Below, in pieces: positions 9,112 to 16,545 of a DNA stretch of 64,000 nucleotides. A program made the position numbers and the translations under genes. This DNA is from Mycobacterium sp. 852002-10029_SCH5224772 (GTDB lineage Bacteria > Actinomycetota > Actinomycetes > Mycobacteriales > Mycobacteriaceae), in assembly GCF_001667315.1 (NCBI RefSeq), contig NZ_LZHT01000005.1, positions 124,001-188,000 on the forward strand. Reading direction: 5' to 3'. Position 1 is the stretch's first letter. Every line of letters starts with the position of its first letter. The notes beneath the pieces were generated by a model, which saw only the letters and a program-made list of their open reading frames with translations, was not told where the DNA came from and searched no databases.

Positions 9112-9536
9112 GCGGGATCACGTGGCGCAAGGATCGCGAAGCTCAGTGTCGCTCGCGCCGCGAGACGGTCGCGACCGACATCGAACACGTCCACCGCGAC
9201 AACGATCATCCGCTTTCCCGCGCGCACCAGTGTGGCCTTCGCGCGCGCGGGGCCCTCGACGATCGGTGCCAGGAAATGAATGGACATGTCCGCGGTGCCA
9301 GCGCCGGCGCCCTCACCCGCGTACTTGACCGCCAGCCGGCCCCCGGCCACATCGATGAGCGTGGCAACCAACCCACCCTGCAGCGCGCCGCGATTGTTGG
9401 TCAGGTCTTCTCTGTTCTGCAGATTCACGACCACGGTGTCATCGGTGTCGACCACGTCGTGAAACGGCAACTGGCCGAACAGGTGGCCGGGGATGGTGAC
9501 CTGCATGGGTTTGGGAGTGCCAGGAGTGACTGTCAC
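9093..9536 (-). CDS. PaaI-type hotdog thioesterase
   Basis: 147 residues from the GTG at 9536, whose GTGA overlaps the stop of the upstream crotonase gene (translational coupling). The motif NNRGALQGGLVATLIDVAGG is the hotdog-fold helix of PaaI/YdiI thioesterases, where the Gly-Gly and Asp line the catalytic pocket. It then has ADMSIHFLAPIVEGPARAKATLVRAGKRMIV. It would hydrolyse an acyl-CoA and release CoA in the cytosol. It forms a two-gene operon with the crotonase at 9533-10441. Confidence 0.85.
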   Translation of the reverse strand: MTVTPGTPKPMQVTIPGHLFGQLPFHDVVDTDDTVVVNLQNREDLTNNRGALQGGLVATLIDVAGGRLAVKYAGEGAGAGTADMSIHFLAPIVEGPARAKATLVRAGKRMIVVAVDVFDVGRDRLAARATLSFAILAPRDPAQPAAP

Positions 9537-10441
9537 GCGTCGGCTCGCACCTGGTCTTTCACCGACGTGACGATCGGCGGAGCACTCCGCCAATTCGGAA
9601 CTCCTTGCTCCTCACCGGCGGTCGCACGCTTGTCGTCACGCACCCCGACCCAATGCGAGTGGTTCAGCTGGTGCAACGTGAAGCAGGACTGCAGGGCGTT
9701 GTAGAAGCCCATGTTGTCGACGGACTGGTTGACCGATTCCTTGATGAGCAGGGCCGCCATCGTCGGTACGGTGGCGATGCGTCGGGCCAGTTCGAGCGTG
9801 CGCTCGGCGAGTTCGTCGCGCTTGAAGACCTTGCTGACCATCCCGATCCGGTAGGCCTCCTCGATCTCGATCGCGTCGCCGGTGAGCATGAGTTCCTTCG
9901 TGCGTCGCGGTCCGAACTCCCAGGGATGGCCGAAGTACTCCATGCCGCACATCCCGAGTCGGGTGCCGACCACGTCGGCGAAGCGCACCTCCTCACTGCC
10001 CACGATCAGGTCGCACGCCCAGATCAGCATCAGGCCCGCCGAGAACACGTCACCATGTACCTGAGCGATGGTGATCTTGCGAAGGTTGCGCCAGCGCAGG
10101 TTGTTCTGGAAGAAGTAGTGCCATTCCTGCAGCATGATCTTCTCGGCTCCCTCGCGGGTCCCGCCGTTGATCGCGGCGGTCGGGTGTTGGCCGGGTCCGG
10201 GCGTGAACTCGGCGCGAGCCTGCTTGGAGCCGATGTCATGGCCGGAGGAGAACATCGGGCCCTCGCCGGCGAGGATGACGACGCGGACGGTGTCATCGGC
10301 CTCGGCCCTGGCGAACGCATCATCGAGTTCGACCAGCATGCCGCGATTCTGTGCGTTGCGTTGTTCTGGACGGTTCAGGGAGATCCGCACGATCTGGCCG
10401 TCGTCAAACGACTCCCATTTCAGGAACTCGTAATCGCTCAT
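9533..10441 (-). CDS. Enoyl-CoA hydratase/isomerase family protein
   Basis: 302 residues from MSDYEFLKWESF. GGAGGAAGCG before this ATG fixes the start at 10441 rather than 10453. Crotonase landmarks are RISLNRPEQRNAQN, VVILAGEGPMFSSGHDIGS (oxyanion-hole region) and QVHGDVFSAGLMLIWACDLIVGSEEVRFADVV. A roughly 30-residue insertion (PGPGQHPTAAINGGTREGAE) follows the first motif, as in several actinobacterial paralogues. First gene of an operon with the thioesterase. It is divergent from the reductase at 10539 across 97 bp. Confidence 0.85.
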   Translation of the reverse strand: MSDYEFLKWESFDDGQIVRISLNRPEQRNAQNRGMLVELDDAFARAEADDTVRVVILAGEGPMFSSGHDIGSKQARAEFTPGPGQHPTAAINGGTREGAEKIMLQEWHYFFQNNLRWRNLRKITIAQVHGDVFSAGLMLIWACDLIVGSEEVRFADVVGTRLGMCGMEYFGHPWEFGPRRTKELMLTGDAIEIEEAYRIGMVSKVFKRDELAERTLELARRIATVPTMAALLIKESVNQSVDNMGFYNALQSCFTLHQLNHSHWVGVRDDKRATAGEEQGVPNWRSAPPIVTSVKDQVRADA

Positions 10442-10538
10442 CGCTTCCTCCACGGTTCTCTCGTTGCGGCAATGGTGTTATCAATTATCGAGAAGGTATG
10501 TTCTCACAATTGGACCGGACGATCTGGGAAAGGGCCAC

Positions 10539-11651
10539 ATGACAGTCTGCCAAGGCAAACCCCGTGTCATTCTCTGGGGCCCCGGTCAGGTCGGGGTCGG
10601 CGCGCTGCGAGCGCTGATCACGCACCCGGGCCTGGAGCTTGCCGGCGTGGTGGTGCACTCCGAAAGTAAGGACGGCAAGGACGCCGGCGAACTTTGTGGA
10701 ATGCCGACGACCGGGGTCACCGCCACGCGCGATATCGGTGCCGCGCTGTCGGCGGACGCCGACGTGGTGGCCTATTTCGCGTCGGGTGACTATCGCTACC
10801 GCGAAGCTGCACAGGACATCGCGCGCTGCCTGCGCGCCGGCAAGGATGTGGTGTGTACCTCGCTGGTGCCCATGTGTTACCCGCCCGCGGCGGACAGGGA
10901 AACCGTCGAACTGCTCGAGGCGGCGTGCGCCGACGGCGGCACCAGCTTCTTCAACAGCGGCGTCGACCCCGGCTGGGCGAACGACGTGATCGCGCTGACG
11001 ATGACCGGCTTCAGCAGTCGTGTCGACACCATCACCATGCTCGAAATACTCGACTACAGCCCGATCGATCAGCCCGACATCATGTTCGACTTCATGGGCT
11101 TTGGACACCCTCCCGACCATCCGATGCCGCTATTCGACCCCGAACGACTGGCCGCGCTGTGGGCACCCACCGTCCACCTGGTTGCCGACGGCGTCGGCCT
11201 TTCGCTCGACCGCGTCGAGGTATCCATCGAAAAATGGTTGGCCACCGAGCGATACGAGGTTGCGTCGGGCTGGATCGAGCCGGGGACCATGGGAGGTATG
11301 CGCTTCAAGCTAGCTGGCATCGTGGGCGGCGAGGAGCGCGTGGTGCTCGAACACGTCACTCGCATGGGCGCCGGTTCCGCACCGGATTGGCCGCGGCATC
11401 CATCACCGCACGGTGGCTACCGGGTCATCGTCGATGGCCTGCCCACCTATACCGTCGATATCGAGATGCATGGCCGCGGAAACAACATGCGCGGCCTGAC
11501 CTACGCCACCGTCATGCGCGAACTCAACGCCATCCCCGCGGTGATGGCCGCGCGGACTGGCTTGCTCTCGACGCTCGACTTACCACTGGTCACCGGTCCG
11601 GTGCGTGGCGGATCCTGGCTAGGCATGCTGCCCGCGGCGGTGAAGGCGTGA
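10539..11651 (+). CDS. Dihydrodipicolinate-reductase-like NAD(P)-binding oxidoreductase
   Basis: 370 residues from ATG 10539, behind GGGAAAGGG. The N-terminus VILWGPGQVGVGALRALITHP is a Rossmann dinucleotide site, followed by LAGVVVHSESKDGKDAGEL. The fold resembles DapB and 2,4-diaminopentanoate dehydrogenase. In actinobacterial catabolic clusters the group is annotated as NAD(P)H-dependent amine dehydrogenase-like, but the true reaction is not established. The stop overlaps the GTG of the nitroreductase gene by 4 bp, so the two are probably translated together. Confidence 0.78.
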   Translation: MTVCQGKPRVILWGPGQVGVGALRALITHPGLELAGVVVHSESKDGKDAGELCGMPTTGVTATRDIGAALSADADVVAYFASGDYRYREAAQDIARCLRAGKDVVCTSLVPMCYPPAADRETVELLEAACADGGTSFFNSGVDPGWANDVIALTMTGFSSRVDTITMLEILDYSPIDQPDIMFDFMGFGHPPDHPMPLFDPERLAALWAPTVHLVADGVGLSLDRVEVSIEKWLATERYEVASGWIEPGTMGGMRFKLAGIVGGEERVVLEHVTRMGAGSAPDWPRHPSPHGGYRVIVDGLPTYTVDIEMHGRGNNMRGLTYATVMRELNAIPAVMAARTGLLSTLDLPLVTGPVRGGSWLGMLPAAVKA

Positions 11652-12307
11652 CCGACCGACCTGTCCCGCAGGCATCGGCGGACCTGTGGGAGGTCATGCG
11701 CACCGCGTCAACCGTGCGGCGCTATCGCGATGAACCCGTCTCCGAGGAGGCCATCGACACCTGTCTGCGCGCGGCGAGTTGGGCCCCGTCCGGCGGCAAT
11801 CAGCAGCCGTGGAAGTTCGTCGTACTCAAATCGAGTAGTTTGCGCGACGTAGTCACCGCCGCGGCCCACCAGACATGGGACGTGATGACCGAGTTTTATC
11901 GGATTTCGATGCCCGAGAACGGGGCGGATGACCCCAAATCACGCGTTTTGCGAACGATGGCTGAGCACATGAGCGTTGGTGGCGCGGCGCCTGTGCTGGT
12001 GCTGTTCTGCGTGCAACCGCAGCGAGGAACAACCGAACTACAGCAGGGCGGCTCGATCTTTCCTGCGGTGCAGAACTTTCTGCTGGCTGCCCGCGCGCAA
12101 GGACTTGGCGCGGCGATCACGCTGTGGCACGGGTCCTGTGAGGACCAGCTGCGTTCCATGGTCGGAATTCCTGGCGACTGGAAGATCGCGACCTTGCTTA
12201 CGGTGGGCTGGCCCAACGGCGGGCACCATCCGGTGCGGCGCAAACCGCTCAATGAGGTGGCGGCGATCGATAGTTGGGACCGCTCTTGGAATGCGACAGG
12301 GAAGTGA
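11648..12307 (+). CDS. Nitroreductase family FMN oxidoreductase
   Basis: 219 residues from GTG 11648, overlapping the preceding stop as GTGA. It has the FMN-binding entry TASTVRRYRDEPVSEEAIDTCLRAASWAPSGGNQQPWKF, and GGSIFPAVQNFLLAARAQGLGAAITLW, the typical dimer/FMN helix. It would use FMN and NAD(P)H to reduce a nitro, quinone or enone group. This is a different subfamily from the Acg proteins later in the window. It is the last intact gene before the decayed stretch at 12308-12572. Confidence 0.85.
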   Translation: MTDRPVPQASADLWEVMRTASTVRRYRDEPVSEEAIDTCLRAASWAPSGGNQQPWKFVVLKSSSLRDVVTAAAHQTWDVMTEFYRISMPENGADDPKSRVLRTMAEHMSVGGAAPVLVLFCVQPQRGTTELQQGGSIFPAVQNFLLAARAQGLGAAITLWHGSCEDQLRSMVGIPGDWKIATLLTVGWPNGGHHPVRRKPLNEVAAIDSWDRSWNATGK

Positions 12308-12446
12308 CAGTGCGCAACCGGGTCAATCACCGGGGGTGCGTTGAAACTCGGGAACGCTTGGGTCCCATTCACGTTCTGCCAGAAGGTGTGCCGGCGATCA
12401 ACCCGTCCGAATAAAGTCGGCGGTCTCTTCGCGCACGGCCAAAACG

Positions 12447-12566
12447 ATGCGCCTCGGCAAGACAGAAGACCGGGCCGGGATCGCCGCGTTCCTGCTCTCC
12501 GACGAGGCCGAGTGGATCAACCAGCAGATGTGGTACATCGGCGGCGCCGCCCAGATGCGCCAGTGA
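12447..12566 (+). pseudogene. 3' remnant of a short-chain dehydrogenase gene
   Basis: Forty in-frame codons read MRLGKTEDRAGIAAFLLSD then EAEWINQQMWYIGGAAQMRQ and stop. This is the C-terminal strand-helix of a classical SDR (usual form: IA-x-AxxFLxSDEAxWIxGQ...xDGG). The Rossmann and YxxxK parts are missing. A separate 34-codon frame at 12310-12414 (GTG to TAA, ending PEGVPAINPSE) has no recognised match and may be more debris. The whole 12308-12572 gap therefore looks like gene decay. It lies next to two intact SDR genes but is not identical to their ends. Confidence 0.6.
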
Positions 12567-12572
12567 ATGACG

Positions 12573-13223
12573 TCACGTCTTCGCGCGGGGGCGTCCTTTT
12601 CGGGGGGATGCCGACCGCGGCTTAGTCGGCGGAATGGCGACCGCCTCGTAGCCCTGGGTGATCCAGAAGATGGCTCGCTCCAGGCTCGGCATCACGGCGG
12701 TGATCGGGATCTCGCCCGCGACGAATCGGCCGAGAAGTCCGTAAACGAGGCTGGAGATGATCGCGTCGAGGTCACCGACGAACGGCTCGTCGACGTCGGC
12801 GAGTGTCTCCATGGCCGCGGGGACCACGGCATCCAGACCCTGACGAAGCAGCTTCTGGCCGCCGGCCGACGACCGCGCCCTGAAGAAGGCTGCGAGCATC
12901 GCCGGATGTTTTTCCCACGGCTCGAACAGCACTCGGTACAGGCGCATCAGCGCGTCGTACAGGGACTCGCCGGGCTGGCGTGCTGGTCGCGTGACGCGTG
13001 AGTAGCGGTTCTCGTCCATCCACCGCTGCAAGGCCGCGAGGATCATGTCGTCTCTGTTGGGATAGTGCTTGTAGATCGTCGAGAGCGACATGCGGGCGCG
13101 CCGCGCGACCTCGCGCAGTTGCACCGCCTCATAGCCCTCTGCCTCGAGGATCTCGACGACGATGCTCAGGATTCTGTCCTCGCCCTGGCGGAACTCTGCC
13201 CGCGAGGCGTCGACGGCAGCCAC
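12573..13223 (-). CDS. TetR family transcriptional regulator
   Basis: 216 residues. The DNA-binding part is EDRILSIVVEILEAEGYEAV, QLREVARRARMSLSTIYKHYPNRDDMILAALQRWMDE. The C-terminal domain is of the larger kind, with LFEPWEKHPAMLAAFFRARSS and GDLDAIISSLVYGLLGRFVAGEI, ending in a basic tail (PRKGRPRAK). It is divergent from the SDR pair across 97 bp, and that gap holds a strong inverted repeat (13253-13283). Local repressor of the SDR-CMD set and itself is the simplest reading; inducer unknown. Confidence 0.87.
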   Translation of the reverse strand: MAAVDASRAEFRQGEDRILSIVVEILEAEGYEAVQLREVARRARMSLSTIYKHYPNRDDMILAALQRWMDENRYSRVTRPARQPGESLYDALMRLYRVLFEPWEKHPAMLAAFFRARSSAGGQKLLRQGLDAVVPAAMETLADVDEPFVGDLDAIISSLVYGLLGRFVAGEIPITAVMPSLERAIFWITQGYEAVAIPPTKPRSASPRKGRPRAKT

Positions 13224-13252
13224 GCAATCAACCCCCTTGCGATCGTAGGAGA

Positions 13253-13283
13253 AACCTGGTTACTGTACCGCGATAACCAGGTT
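13253..13283. promoter_or_regulatory. Inverted-repeat operator in tetR-SDR gap
   Basis: AACCTGGTTA at 13253-13262 and TAACCAGGTT at 13274-13283 are exact reverse complements with an 11-bp spacer. Each arm also contains AACC-n-GGTT, itself a 9-bp interrupted palindrome, so the element can be read as two operator copies about 21 bp, or two helical turns, apart. It lies 30 bp before the TetR start and 37 bp before the SDR start. TetR dimers binding in pairs to such sites are well known. Binding here is inferred. Confidence 0.6.
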
Positions 13284-13320
13284 ACCGAGCCGCGGCCGCG
13301 GCCAGTCGAATCGAGGACTG

Positions 13321-14151
13321 ATGAGTTCGTTGGAGGGGAAGGTCGCGTTCATCACTGGCGTGGCCCGTGGGCAGGGCCGAAGCCACGCGGTGCGCCTGGC
13401 CCGGGAAGGCGCCAGCATCATCGGTATCGACATCTGCGACGACATCCCTGCTAATCACTATCCAATGGCCTCGCGCGTGGAACTCGACGAGACCATCGCG
13501 ATGGTCGAAAGCGCGGGCGGCAAGATGCTCGGTACCGTTGCCGACGTGCGTGACTTCTACCAGGTCAAGGGCGCCGTCGATGCGGGTGTGGAACAATTCG
13601 GGCGGCTTGACATCGTGTTGGCCAATGCCGGCATATCGCCAGTGGGGTTTCGGCAATTGAGCATCGAAGAAGAACTCGCGCAGTGGCGCGCGGTCACGGA
13701 CGTCAATCTCGATGGCGCTTATCACGCTGCGTCGGCGGCGATCCCGCACATGATTGCCGGAAAACGAGGGGGAGCAATCGTTTTCACCAGTTCGACGGCG
13801 GGTTTGCGGGGCTTCGGTGGTTTGCAGGGCGGCGGTCTCGGTTACGCGGCGTCCAAGCACGCGATCGTCGGGCTCATGCGGACCCTCGCGAACGCGCTTG
13901 CGCCGATGAGCATCCGGGTCAACACAGTGCATCCCACCGCCGTCAACACGATGATGGCGGTCAATCCGGAGATGACCGCATTCCTCGAAAACTATCCGGG
14001 CGGCGGTCCGCACCTTCAGAATCCGATGCCGGTGGAGATGCTGGAGCCCGAAGACATCAGTAACGCCATCGCCTACCTGGTGTCCGACCAAGCCAAATAC
14101 GTGACCGGGGTGACGTTCCCGGTCGACGCCGGATTCTGCAACAAGCTATGA
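13321..14151 (+). CDS. Mycofactocin-type SDR family oxidoreductase
   Basis: 276 residues with the glycine-rich NAD site ITGVARGQGRSHAVRLAREGA, the acidic strand end IGIDICDDIP, NAG at LANAGISPVG, catalytic Ser at FTSSTAG and YAASKH (YxxxK). The RGQGRSHAVRLA start and the short insertion after DIC-D are hallmarks of SDRs that keep tightly bound nicotinamide and are re-oxidised by mycofactocin (family knowledge). It oxidises an alcohol or reduces a ketone. Its stop overlaps the ATG of a second, similar SDR as ATGA. Confidence 0.87.
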   Translation: MSSLEGKVAFITGVARGQGRSHAVRLAREGASIIGIDICDDIPANHYPMASRVELDETIAMVESAGGKMLGTVADVRDFYQVKGAVDAGVEQFGRLDIVLANAGISPVGFRQLSIEEELAQWRAVTDVNLDGAYHAASAAIPHMIAGKRGGAIVFTSSTAGLRGFGGLQGGGLGYAASKHAIVGLMRTLANALAPMSIRVNTVHPTAVNTMMAVNPEMTAFLENYPGGGPHLQNPMPVEMLEPEDISNAIAYLVSDQAKYVTGVTFPVDAGFCNKL

Positions 14152-14966
14152 CGTCAACGACGCGACCCGGCCGCGCCGCCGGAAAACGAGTCCTGATCAC
14201 CGGTGCCGGGCGCGGGATGGGCCGCAGCCATGCGATGCGCCTCGCGCAGGAGGGCGCCGACCTGGTCCTGGTCGACATCTGCGCGCCCATCGACGGGCTC
14301 GACTACGCCTTGTCAAGCGAAACCGACCTGAATGAGACGGCGCGTCTGGTCGGCGAGTACGGCGGCCGCGTCGTCACCAAGGTCGTCGACGTCCGCGACG
14401 AAGACACCATGAAATCGGCTGTGGACGAGGCGGTTCGGGAGCTGGGTGGATTAGACGCCGCGGTGGCCAACGCGGGAGTCTTGACGGTCGGGACGTGGGA
14501 CACCACGACCGCCGACCAGTGGCGCCTGGTGCTCGACGTCAATCTGATCGGCGCATGGAATACCTGTCTCGCGGCGATCCCTCATTTGTTGGAACAAGGC
14601 GGGGGCAGCCTCGTCAACATCAGTTCGGCCGCGGGGATCAAGGGCACCCCGATGCACATCCCTTACACCGCCTCCAAGCACGGCATCGTGGGCATGACGT
14701 TGGCGCTCGCCAACGAGCTTGCCGCACAGAGCATCCGTGTGAACACGGTTCATCCGACCGGTGTCGCCACGGGGATGGCTCCGAGCAGCTTGCACGAGCA
14801 CATCGCCAAGCGCGAAGACCTCATACCGCTCTTCCTCAATGCCCTGCCCGTTCCGCTCATCGAGGCGACCGATGTCAGCAACGCGGTCCTGTTCCTCGTC
14901 TCCGACGAATCCCGGTACGTCACCGGACTCGAGTTCAAAGTCGACGCCGGCGTAACGATCAGATAG
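14148..14966 (+). CDS. Mycofactocin-type SDR family oxidoreductase (second copy)
   Basis: 272 residues from the ATG overlapping the previous stop. It has LITGAGRGMGRSHAMRLAQEGADLVLVDICAPI, VANAGVLTVG, ISSAAG and YTASKHGIVG. All NAD-site and Ser-Tyr-Lys catalytic residues are in place. It is clearly related to the neighbour but well diverged, so the two probably act on different steps or stereoisomers rather than being a recent duplication. It is followed after 21 bp by the CMD-family gene, forming a three-gene operon. Confidence 0.87.
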   Translation: MTSTTRPGRAAGKRVLITGAGRGMGRSHAMRLAQEGADLVLVDICAPIDGLDYALSSETDLNETARLVGEYGGRVVTKVVDVRDEDTMKSAVDEAVRELGGLDAAVANAGVLTVGTWDTTTADQWRLVLDVNLIGAWNTCLAAIPHLLEQGGGSLVNISSAAGIKGTPMHIPYTASKHGIVGMTLALANELAAQSIRVNTVHPTGVATGMAPSSLHEHIAKREDLIPLFLNALPVPLIEATDVSNAVLFLVSDESRYVTGLEFKVDAGVTIR

Positions 14967-14987
14967 CCGAATGCAGAAAGGTCTCGC

Positions 14988-15776
14988 ATGACCGAATGGA
15001 CCACTCGCGAAGAACGGCGGACGGTCGCACGAGCCGAATACGAGCACATCATGAGGACCGGAAGTCCTGACTCCGTCAGCGCCTACATCGAGTCCGGGGT
15101 CATCGGCTATGTGTTCGCCGAGATGTGGCGCCGCGGCGTTCTCACCCCCCGGGACCGCCGCTGGATCACCCTCACCTGTGTCGCCGAGGCAGGGGCGATC
15201 ACCCCGATCGAAACCCATGTCTACGCCGCCCTACAGAGCGGGGACATCACCTACTCCGAGTACGACGAGTTCGTATTGCACTACGGCACGCAGGCGGGCT
15301 GGCCGAAGGCATCGGTCATGCAGATGTACGGCATGCTGGCGATGTTCAAAATCGCCGAGGGGCGCGGCGACGAACCGCAACCGCACGATTTTGAGCTGTG
15401 GACAGAGCCCACCGGAGGCGCAGCGCGTCGGGAACGTGGTCTCGCGGCATACGAAGAAGTGCACGGCACTCCAGCACCGGAACCCGTGACCCCGTTTCAG
15501 GGCCGGGCCCGCCTCGACTACCTTTACGGCGAAATCTGGAACAGGCAAAAATATCTCACTCGCCGTGACCGCCGCATCGTCAGCATCTGCAGCGCTGCGT
15601 CGTCGACGATCGACGAGGAAGTCACCGAGCACCTCCGCGCCGCACTCACCCTCGGGGACATGACCCGTGACGAACTCGAAGAACTGGTGGTTCACTTCGC
15701 CGTCTATCTCGGGTGGAACCTCGGGCGACGCCTAGATGACCTGCTTATCGACGTCGCCGCACATGCGGGCGCTTAG
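14988..15776 (+). CDS. Carboxymuconolactone decarboxylase-like protein with two tandem CMD domains
   Basis: 262 residues in two repeats: residues about 35-115 (GVLTPRDRRWITLTCVAEAGA...HVYAALQSGDITYSEYDEFVLHYGTQAGWP) and about 175-255 (KYLTRRDRRIVSICSAASSTIDEEVTEHLRAALTLGDMTRDELEELVVHFAVYLGW). Each is a CMD helical domain with the conserved His after the first helix. The CxxC of AhpD peroxidases is missing, which fits a decarboxylase/isomerase-like role. Placed after two SDRs, so it may process their keto-acid product. Substrate unknown. Confidence 0.8.
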   Translation: MTEWTTREERRTVARAEYEHIMRTGSPDSVSAYIESGVIGYVFAEMWRRGVLTPRDRRWITLTCVAEAGAITPIETHVYAALQSGDITYSEYDEFVLHYGTQAGWPKASVMQMYGMLAMFKIAEGRGDEPQPHDFELWTEPTGGAARRERGLAAYEEVHGTPAPEPVTPFQGRARLDYLYGEIWNRQKYLTRRDRRIVSICSAASSTIDEEVTEHLRAALTLGDMTRDELEELVVHFAVYLGWNLGRRLDDLLIDVAAHAGA

Positions 15777-16111
15777 TCGCTCATAGTGATGACCGGAGCT
15801 GAGCGCCTGTCACGTCCTAATTGAGCTGTCATGCGGGTGTCAAATATGAGATGGTTTGAGGGCCAAATTGTCGCGCTCTTAGCCGCCCAACACCTGTGGC
15901 AAATAACCCGTTGCGTCGGACGGGCCAGCGGACCACCGTCGAAAGCTGTTGGAGGAGCACATTATCCATTTTCGGATCGACGCTGCGGCTGGTCGCCGAA
16001 CTCAATACACGGCGTGGAGCCGCCGATCACTCACAGTGGGCCAGCGAGCCGGCTGGCGTTACATTTCAGTGTGATAGTGTAACCGCGTTGTCGCAACAGG
16101 CCGACGGGAAA
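15777..16111. other. Non-coding gap with an inverted repeat before the SnoaL gene
   Basis: No convincing gene is present in these 335 bp. Near its end GTTACA (16058-16063) and TGTAAC (16078-16083) form an inverted repeat with a 14-bp spacer that contains the direct repeat AGTGT-GAT-AGTGT. The element ends 28 bp before the first start codon of the SnoaL/P450 genes and overlaps where a promoter should lie, so it may be a regulator site. An 83-codon plus-strand frame at 15831 has no protein-like character. Confidence 0.4.
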
Positions 16112-16471
16112 ATGATGACCGCTGAGGAAGTCGCGCGTGCCGAGATCGCCGCATGGAGCCGCAACGATGTCGAAGAAATCATGAGTCACTTCGCCCCAGA
16201 CGCCACATTCGACATCGGCCCTTCCTGGCCACGACTATCCGGTCGCGACGCGATCCACGAGATGATGAAGGCGTTCTTCGCCGGTGGGACGTGCGTCGAT
16301 CTCGAAATCCTGCATCTCGCCGTCGACGGCGACGTGGTGATGATGGAGCGCCGCGATCATTGGATCGTCGAGGGAAAGCAGATGAGCTGGCCGGTCATGG
16401 GCGCGTATCAGGTGCAAGACGAAAAGATCAAAGCCTGGCGCGAGTACTTCTACCCTCCGAACGAGTCCTAG
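16112..16471 (+). CDS. SnoaL/NTF2-like fold protein
   Basis: 119 residues from one of two adjacent ATGs (16112 or 16115). AEIAAWSRNDVEEIMSHFAPDATFDIGPSWPRLSGRDAIHEMMKAFF is the helix-strand start of SnoaL-like cone-fold proteins. It continues with MMERRDHWIVEGKQMSWPVMGAYQVQDEKIKAWREYFYP. Members are limonene-epoxide-hydrolase-like or ketosteroid-isomerase-like enzymes and small binding proteins. The frame is open upstream to 15896 without homology. It sits 74 bp before a P450 gene, so a role in hydrating or isomerising an oxidised product is possible (inference). Confidence 0.78.
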   Translation: MMTAEEVARAEIAAWSRNDVEEIMSHFAPDATFDIGPSWPRLSGRDAIHEMMKAFFAGGTCVDLEILHLAVDGDVVMMERRDHWIVEGKQMSWPVMGAYQVQDEKIKAWREYFYPPNES

Positions 16472-16545
16472 ATGCGTCACTCGCTCAAGGACACTTCCGT
16501 CCTGCCCGTTCAGCCCAACAATTCCGCAGCCCCGATGGAGTTCTG

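Noticed and set aside
15831-16082. 83-codon plus-strand frame before the SnoaL gene
   Set aside because: Trp/Ser/Gly-rich without a ribosome site; the region looks regulatory.
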